A stretch of 7,260 bases of DNA. Source: Synechococcaceae bacterium WB8_1B_136. GTDB taxonomy: Bacteria; Cyanobacteriota; Cyanobacteriia; PCC-6307; Cyanobiaceae. This document shows, one piece after another, positions 5,015-7,260 of the stretch. The stretch spans positions 1-7,260 of the forward strand of contig RGNC01000100.1 in the NCBI GenBank assembly GCA_010029175.1. The letters run 5' to 3'. The notes under the pieces were generated by a model that saw only the letters and a list, made by a program, of their open reading frames with translations, was not told the DNA's origin and ran no database searches. The position numbers and the translations under genes are program-made. Position 1 is the stretch's first letter. Every line of letters starts with the position of its first letter.

Positions 5015-7260
5015 TCACAGCGCCTGTGTAGTAAGACTCAGGATGGCATCGTCATAGTCAAAGTCTGAACGGGAAGCTGGTAGATCTTCATATCCGAAGG
5101 TGTTCCGTCCAATCACGCGGAAATGACTGATGTGATCGGAGTTGGCCGCCTCGAATGCGAAGTATGTGTTGCCCTCACTGCTGCACGCATAGGGGAAAAG
5201 AACCGCATTCTCGAAGATCGTCCGGGTGTCATGAGAGGCGGTTCGATCGCCCGCAACCGTTAGATTTCCGGGAAGGTTGCGGGTGTTGTCATCGGCCAGG
5301 GCCACCTTCTCATAGCCCGGATCACCGGGGTAAAAAGTATCGCCCGTGAGTGAATCCAGCACGCCACCAGCAAGATCGACGGCTCGGTAGAGGCCGAGGT
5401 TGTTGTTGAGCGTGGCCTCCCGCGATAAATTCAGGCGAAGTGTTACTGCTTGGGAAATCCCCAGCAAGTTGAAGGCAGGCACGAGGGACTGATCGCGGGC
5501 AATATAGTCATCCAGGCCTGCAGGGTTAGAAGTAATTCCAATGACTAAGTGACCGATCCCAGGGGCCTCAAACTGAAGAATGTCAGGGGTGGAGCTTGCT
5601 GACGAGGTCAGTAGCAGGCCCCGCTGGGATTGACCCTGCAGTGCCACTAGGCGGAAGGCATTGGCGGACGGTAGCTGCAGACTTGTTTGGAACAGCGACT
5701 GCTGTGAAGAGGAATCAATGTAGGAATCAAAGTTCGGCGATGTCTGGAATAATTGCAGCCCATATTGTTGAATCACTTCTCGGCTGGGAGACGCAGTATC
5801 TAAACCAGGGGTCGATTCCGATAATAGGTAGAAACCCAGATCGGCAAGACGGGACAGCGCCGTGGTGTCAGAGAGCTTTAGGCTGAACTGAAGATTAACA
5901 TTGTAACTGGGTTGCGAGGCTGTGCTGGTATTGGGGAGCGAACCGTCCTTCAGGAGAAAGCCAGCTGATTGGGACTCCAGTACAGGCTGATCCTTGGCTA
6001 GTGCCAAGGTCATTTGAGAGATGCTTTGTTGGTTGGCAAGATCTACTGTGGTTCCATCCATGGCCACAGTGTCGTAACGGAGCCCATTTAAACTATAAAA
6101 ACGGGCTCCATGGCGTGTTAGAGGATCATAGTTCGCGTTGCGCAACTGAGTATTGTCTATTAGTACGAGTGCTGGGGTCGTTCCCGCAGTCAAGCCAGCT
6201 TTTTGATCCCAGAGAGACCCGGCAAATAAAGCAGTGTCAAAGGTTGCGGAGTAGCGCGTTAGTGCAGGGGTGTTGCTGGAGCTGCTGACGCGAGAACGGG
6301 TGGCTAGGCCATATCTGTACAGAGTGTCTGATATTTCGTCCATGTTGAAGCCGAGAGCGGAAATGGCTGCTCGATCGGGGCCAGTCACCAATCCCCGGGT
6401 GGGATAGGTGGCATACTGCAGATTGCTGGAGAGCTGATTCCGGATTGTTCCAAGGGCAAAGCTGATTTCTGGCGAGATGGAATTCAGGGAGAAGGGTATG
6501 CCCAGGTCATTCCATTCTTCCCCAGGCGTGCGCAAGTTGTTGTTGTTATTTTGCGGTATGTAATAGTAATCGCCCGTCTTGTTGCTGTAGTACTCTCGAA
6601 TTGGCACTTGCCCATTGTCTCCGTACTGCACCGCGATTGCCTTTTGGTCGAGGAGTAGCCACGCGCCTCCCCAGGGATGCGGCTCGGGTTCGCTAAGCGA
6701 ATAACGCCTTACCCCCGGCAGGCTTGCATGGGTATAGAGCTTCAGGGGACGACCTCCATCTTTGCCTTCACTAAAAGCAAGGTCTAGGACATCAATGCTA
6801 AGCTCATTGTTCCCGCTGATAAGTCTGCCGGAGAAGGTTGCTGCTGCACCCTTATAGGTGCCGCTGCCATTGAATGTCATTATGCCGCCGATGGAGTCTA
6901 GGCGCAGCTCAGCGTTTTTAATGCCAAAAAGGTCGTCGGCTTTTGCGCTTCCTGTGATCATCTCTATCTTTCTGTTTTTGATAGCAAGCTTCTCTGCTGC
7001 AAGAGCTAGGCTGGTGCCATCAAGGTCAAGGGTTAGTCTTGCATTCTGAATTGCATAAGTCGATTCTCGACCTGAGCTATCTGTTGAATGGACTACTTTT
7101 CCATAGCCTGATACTCTTTTGTTCTTTTCGAGCTCAAAGGAGATCGCTCCAGTTGCTTCCCATTCTTGAGCCTGCCATGTGGTGGCGCCAGCAGCCGTGG
7201 TGATTTTTTTGAGAACAATGTTGTTGGCAGCAACAGGAGAGGAGAAGAGACCACCTGAGG
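5015..7260 (-). CDS. Large repeat-containing, probably extracellular protein with C-terminal DUF4114-like module; N-terminus off right edge
   Basis: The minus frame is open from base 7260 to a TGA at 5017-5015, giving 747 residues. An internal ATG at 6961 is not the start, because the frame continues upstream without a stop. I do not recognise the whole protein. The last ~70 residues (5018-5224) match the DUF4114 pattern: NTYFAFEAANSDHISHF, then RNTFGYEDLPASRSDFDYDDAIL, ending in an Asp-rich turn that could bind calcium. Just before it is a FYPGDPGYEKVALADDN segment often seen next to this module in cyanobacterial proteins. The visible N-terminal part has degenerate beta-type repeats (see 6896-7057). 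The middle is rich in Ser, Thr, Asn, Gln and Leu, with a five-Asn run and one cysteine in the decoded part, which suits a secreted or surface protein; no signal peptide can be seen because the N-terminus is missing. GC is far lower than in the men genes. It is probably unrelated to phylloquinone. Ligand, partner and function are unknown. Confidence 0.82.
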   Translation of the reverse strand, partial: SGGLFSSPVAANNIVLKKITTAAGATTWQAQEWEATGAISFELEKNKRVSGYGKVVHSTDSSGRESTYAIQNARLTLDLDGTSLALAAEKLAIKNRKIEMITGSAKADDLFGIKNAELRLDSIGGIMTFNGSGTYKGAAATFSGRLISGNNELSIDVLDLAFSEGKDGGRPLKLYTHASLPGVRRYSLSEPEPHPWGGAWLLLDQKAIAVQYGDNGQVPIREYYSNKTGDYYYIPQNNNNNLRTPGEEWNDLGIPFSLNSISPEISFALGTIRNQLSSNLQYATYPTRGLVTGPDRAAISALGFNMDEISDTLYRYGLATRSRVSSSSNTPALTRYSATFDTALFAGSLWDQKAGLTAGTTPALVLIDNTQLRNANYDPLTRHGARFYSLNGLRYDTVAMDGTTVDLANQQSISQMTLALAKDQPVLESQSAGFLLKDGSLPNTSTASQPSYNVNLQFSLKLSDTTALSRLADLGFYLLSESTPGLDTASPSREVIQQYGLQLFQTSPNFDSYIDSSSQQSLFQTSLQLPSANAFRLVALQGQSQRGLLLTSSASSTPDILQFEAPGIGHLVIGITSNPAGLDDYIARDQSLVPAFNLLGISQAVTLRLNLSREATLNNNLGLYRAVDLAGGVLDSLTGDTFYPGDPGYEKVALADDNTRNLPGNLTVAGDRTASHDTRTIFENAVLFPYACSSEGNTYFAFEAANSDHISHFRVIGRNTFGYEDLPASRSDFDYDDAILSLTTQAL
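6896..7057 (-). repeat. Degenerate 43-residue protein repeat within the large gene
   Basis: Two copies of one motif are encoded 129 nt (43 codons) apart: YAIQNARLTLD (7057-7025) and FGIKNAELRLD (6928-6896), sharing I, N, A, L, L and D at matching positions. Each is preceded by a related SGYGK or TGSAK element (starting at 7111 and 6955), with a shorter linker in the second copy. A third, weaker echo is AIKNRKI between them. Alternating hydrophobic residues suggest short beta strands of a repeated beta fold. More copies may lie beyond the right edge. Confidence 0.55.

Noticed and set aside
4780..5057. Small overlapping frames (70-84 codons) around the intergenic gap
   Set aside because: Three mutually overlapping frames on both strands, none with a recognisable domain, membrane segment or good ribosome binding site; they extend into the flanking genes.
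6525..6560. TTG-rich short repeat (GTTGTTGTTGTTATT)
   Set aside because: It encodes a five-asparagine run on the minus strand in the large protein; short codon repeats like this are common in such proteins and need no separate element.
6858..7049. Plus-strand 63-codon frame with a hydrophobic stretch that could look like a small membrane protein
   Set aside because: It lies antisense to the repeat region of the large gene; the hydrophobic run is the complement of Lys/Glu/Asp-rich codons and has no support of its own.

Overview
The window looks like part of the chromosome of a high-GC unicellular cyanobacterium of the Synechococcus/Cyanobium type. The evidence is a compact set of phylloquinone (vitamin K1) genes whose proteins read like the cyanobacterial versions, including the MenA signature HFHQVEED...GKRSPAVRLG and a DHNA-CoA thioesterase of the Slr0204 kind. 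The genus is inferred from gene content and composition and was not tested by any search.

Region 1 (1-4865) is the phylloquinone block. On the minus strand, a 3'-truncated menF (isochorismate synthase) runs off the left edge. Diverging from it on the plus strand is the tight operon menA-menC-menE, with a 1-nt overlap at menA/menC and a 13-nt overlap at menC/menE. Converging on menE, with 3 nt between the stop codons, is a minus-strand hotdog-fold thioesterase. In pathway order: MenF makes isochorismate; MenC makes o-succinylbenzoate (OSB); MenE activates it to OSB-CoA; the thioesterase releases 1,4-dihydroxy-2-naphthoate (DHNA) from DHNA-CoA; and MenA attaches the phytyl tail in the membrane. 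MenD, MenH, MenB and the last reduction and methylation enzymes are not in the window. The product is the A1 electron carrier of photosystem I.

Region 2 (4866-5014) is a non-coding gap with two imperfect inverted repeats that may be transcript ends or leader structure.

Region 3 (5015-7260) is one long minus-strand reading frame, open to the right edge, so its N-terminus is missing. It encodes a large protein that looks extracellular. It has degenerate beta-type repeats in the visible N-terminal part, a long Ser/Thr/Asn/Gln-rich middle that I do not recognise, and a C-terminal module resembling DUF4114. It is much more AT-rich than the men genes and probably belongs to an accessory surface-protein locus.

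No tRNA, rRNA, CRISPR array, transposase or insertion-sequence end was seen. The points most worth a second look are the unrecognised large protein with its repeats, the stepwise fall in GC across the window, an arginine in MenC where the second catalytic lysine is expected, and the lack of ATG starts at menF, menA and the thioesterase gene.
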